A stretch of DNA of 24,876 bases. It comes from Bacteroidota bacterium. Lineage in GTDB: Bacteria; Bacteroidota; Bacteroidia; Cytophagales; Cyclobacteriaceae. The notes under the pieces were generated by a model. The model saw only the letters and a program-made list of their open reading frames with translations, was not told the DNA's origin and did not search any database. The stretch is from NCBI GenBank assembly GCA_023417785.1, contig JAEZEH010000043.1, forward strand, positions 1 to 24,876, read 5' to 3'. Positions 23,973-24,876 of this stretch are shown here, piece by piece. Position 1 is the first letter of the stretch; each line of letters begins with the position of its first letter. A program made the position numbers and the translations under genes.

Positions 23973-23980
23973 TACCTTGA
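23973..23980 (+). promoter_or_regulatory. Candidate -7 element TACCTTGA
   Basis: TAnnTTG-type element whose expected start site (about 23986) falls at the first copy of the repeat pair, so proteins bound to the repeats would block it. It would serve the small gene and the recombinase gene. Confidence 0.4.
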
Positions 23981-23983
23981 ATC

Positions 23984-24022
23984 TTTCAAAATGTATACCC
24001 TTGTTTCAAAAACGTATACCCT
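23984..24022 (+). repeat. Paired direct repeats TTTCAAAA...GTATACCCT, 21 bp apart
   Basis: TTTCAAAAtGTATACCCT (from 23984) and TTTCAAAAacGTATACCCT (from 24004): the GTATACCCT cores are at 23993-24001 and 24014-24022, exactly 21 bases apart, about two helical turns. Each core contains the palindrome GTATAC. Placement over the predicted start of transcription and just before a recombinase operon fits an operator or recombinase arm-binding sites. Confidence 0.75.
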
Positions 24023-24038
24023 AAACGTATCACCCGCC

Positions 24039-24281
24039 ATGAAAGCAAACCGAAAAGCCAGACCCAAGCGCTACAAAAATTATGAAGATTTCTTAAAGCA
24101 GTTCGACCGTCGCTATTTGTCACAAGATGAAGCGGCTGAATGGTTGAAGGCATTAAACAACATCCGGCGCAATCACACACTTTCACACGCTGAGGAACAC
24201 GCAATCATGGGGATAAAAAGCGTGTTGATATTCCTATCAGTGGACCTAACGAACGCGCCAGTTTTCACCAACGACAATTAA
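24039..24281 (+). CDS. Small basic helical protein of unknown function beside the recombinase
   Basis: Eighty residues from ATG 24039: a strongly basic start (KANRKARPKRYKN), then helical stretches with YEDFLKQFDRRYLSQDEA and EWLKALNNIRRNHTLSHAEE. A further in-frame ATG at 23991 would add 16 residues, but these are coded by the two direct repeats and lie on the predicted start of transcription, so the shorter form is preferred. It ends seven bases before the recombinase gene and is probably cotranscribed. By place and size it could be a DNA-binding accessory (regulator or excisionase-like), but there is no recognisable helix-turn-helix and I do not recognise the family. Confidence 0.6.
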   Translation: MKANRKARPKRYKNYEDFLKQFDRRYLSQDEAAEWLKALNNIRRNHTLSHAEEHAIMGIKSVLIFLSVDLTNAPVFTNDN

Positions 24282-24288
24282 CAACCGG

Positions 24289-24876
24289 ATGAAGACACTG
24301 AAACCTAACTTCTTTTTGGACACCCAGCGGAAAAACTCCGAAGGACTGGCACCGATCCGCGTTCGTTCACGTCACAACAGCACAACACTGATAATAAAAT
24401 CAACCGGGCTTTTCTGCTCACCTGCAACCTGGGATAAAAAGAAATCCCAACCGAAAAAGGATATTGTACTTGAGCAAAAACTTGACGCATTAAAACTGAA
24501 TATCAAAAGCACCTACGCGGAGCTTTCGCGTGATGGTAACGGCGTCAATCTTTCCGACGTATGGGAAGCGCTTTACCCGTCACAACGAAAAGCAAACAAA
24601 GCACCGACAACGGACCGCGTCACCGACTGGATTGATTACTACCTGGAGCATTCACCGTATAGCCCGGAATACATTCGCGGTGCAAAGCACTTGAAAGTAC
24701 ACCTTACCGGCAAAAGTAAGAAAGGCAAAGTAAAGGCATTCAATCCCACCCTACGGTTTAAGGATCTCAACCAAAGCACGGTTGACAGTTTTTGTAAACA
24801 CATGGCCACCCAGGGAAAAAGCACCGGCAGTGTTGTCAAGATCATTAAGTTTTTGCGGCAGATAGCAAAGCTTGCC
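24289..24876 (+). CDS. Tyrosine recombinase/integrase, N-terminal part (cut by window end)
   Basis: Start of a Bacteroidota-type site-specific tyrosine recombinase; 196 codons are open up to the window end with no stop. Seen: an arm-DNA-binding domain at about 5-90 (FFLDTQRKNSEGLAPIRVR, then STGLFCSPATWDKKKSQ), as in the Arm-DNA-bind family of Bacteroidota integrases, followed by a SAM-like core-binding domain at about 105-196 (WIDYYLEHS, then LRFKDLNQSTVDSFCKHM). The catalytic domain with its Arg-His-Arg-Tyr residues would lie beyond the window. Full family length is about 400 residues. It follows the small basic gene by seven bases. Such genes usually sit at one end of an integrative or conjugative element, so the DNA to the right is probably mobile. 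Confidence 0.9.
   Translation, partial: MKTLKPNFFLDTQRKNSEGLAPIRVRSRHNSTTLIIKSTGLFCSPATWDKKKSQPKKDIVLEQKLDALKLNIKSTYAELSRDGNGVNLSDVWEALYPSQRKANKAPTTDRVTDWIDYYLEHSPYSPEYIRGAKHLKVHLTGKSKKGKVKAFNPTLRFKDLNQSTVDSFCKHMATQGKSTGSVVKIIKFLRQIAKLA

Larger units (their letters stand above)
23656..24038. other. 383-base non-coding stretch before the recombinase module
   Basis: Holds the two hairpins at 23664-23703 and 23753-23776, a 10-base palindrome GTTACGTAAC at 23869-23878, a candidate promoter at 23973-23980 and a pair of GTATACCCT repeats. No tRNA gene was found and no convincing protein frame. It is a likely place for an attachment site of the element to the right, but no core repeat can be tested within this window. 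Confidence 0.5.

Noticed and set aside
23656..23990. A tRNA gene as integration target near the recombinase
   Set aside because: No cloverleaf, T-loop GTTCGA-type box or acceptor pairing could be found on either strand.

Overview
The window reads as a chromosomal segment of a Bacteroidota bacterium, most likely a Cytophagales/Chryseolinea-like soil or aquatic lineage; that placement is inference. The support is three large secreted proteins with type IX secretion system (T9SS) C-terminal sorting domains, a Bacteroidota-type Mrp ATPase without its usual CxxC, almost no Shine-Dalgarno sequences, and repeated TAnnTTTG / TAnnTTG promoter -7 elements.

Layout. 1-1.4 kb: mrp (Fe-S carrier ATPase) translationally coupled to a NifU C-terminal-type scaffold. 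1.4-4.5 kb: a T9SS-exported M43 pappalysin-like metalloprotease. 4.5-8.4 kb: a cell-envelope run of ddl (D-Ala-D-Ala ligase), a membrane-anchored three-PASTA protein and another T9SS cargo protein, the last two overlapping. 8.4-10.7 kb, minus strand: VOC-fold protein, a possible 29-residue membrane peptide, a HAD phosphatase and a site-2-protease-like M50 protein, tightly packed. 11.0-11.5 kb: a small Bacteroidota protein of unknown role with a doubtful C-terminus. 11.6-13.7 kb, minus strand: a GrpB-family protein, a lipoprotein and a secreted protein of unknown function. 13.9-17.9 kb: a 1325-residue T9SS protein built from a laminin-B-like domain and two IPT/TIG plus seven-bladed FG-GAP propeller modules, closed by a strong terminator. 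18.2-19.9 kb: a WG-repeat lipoprotein. 19.9-20.5 kb: 0.6 kb without intact genes, holding what look like decayed coding fragments on both strands. 20.5-23.7 kb: SDR oxidoreductase, AraC-family regulator and a membrane-bound class III nucleotide cyclase, the last two probably cotranscribed. 23.7-24.9 kb: hairpins, a 21-bp-spaced GTATACCCT repeat pair on a promoter, a small unknown protein and the N-terminal part of a Bacteroidota tyrosine recombinase that runs off the window, probably the end of an integrative element.

No rRNA, tRNA, CRISPR array or complete insertion sequence was seen. No convincing new defence or biosynthetic system is visible. The best candidates for a second look are the recombinase end with its repeat operator, the atypical cyclase beside an AraC regulator, the duplicated propeller protein and the gene graveyard at 19.9-20.5 kb.
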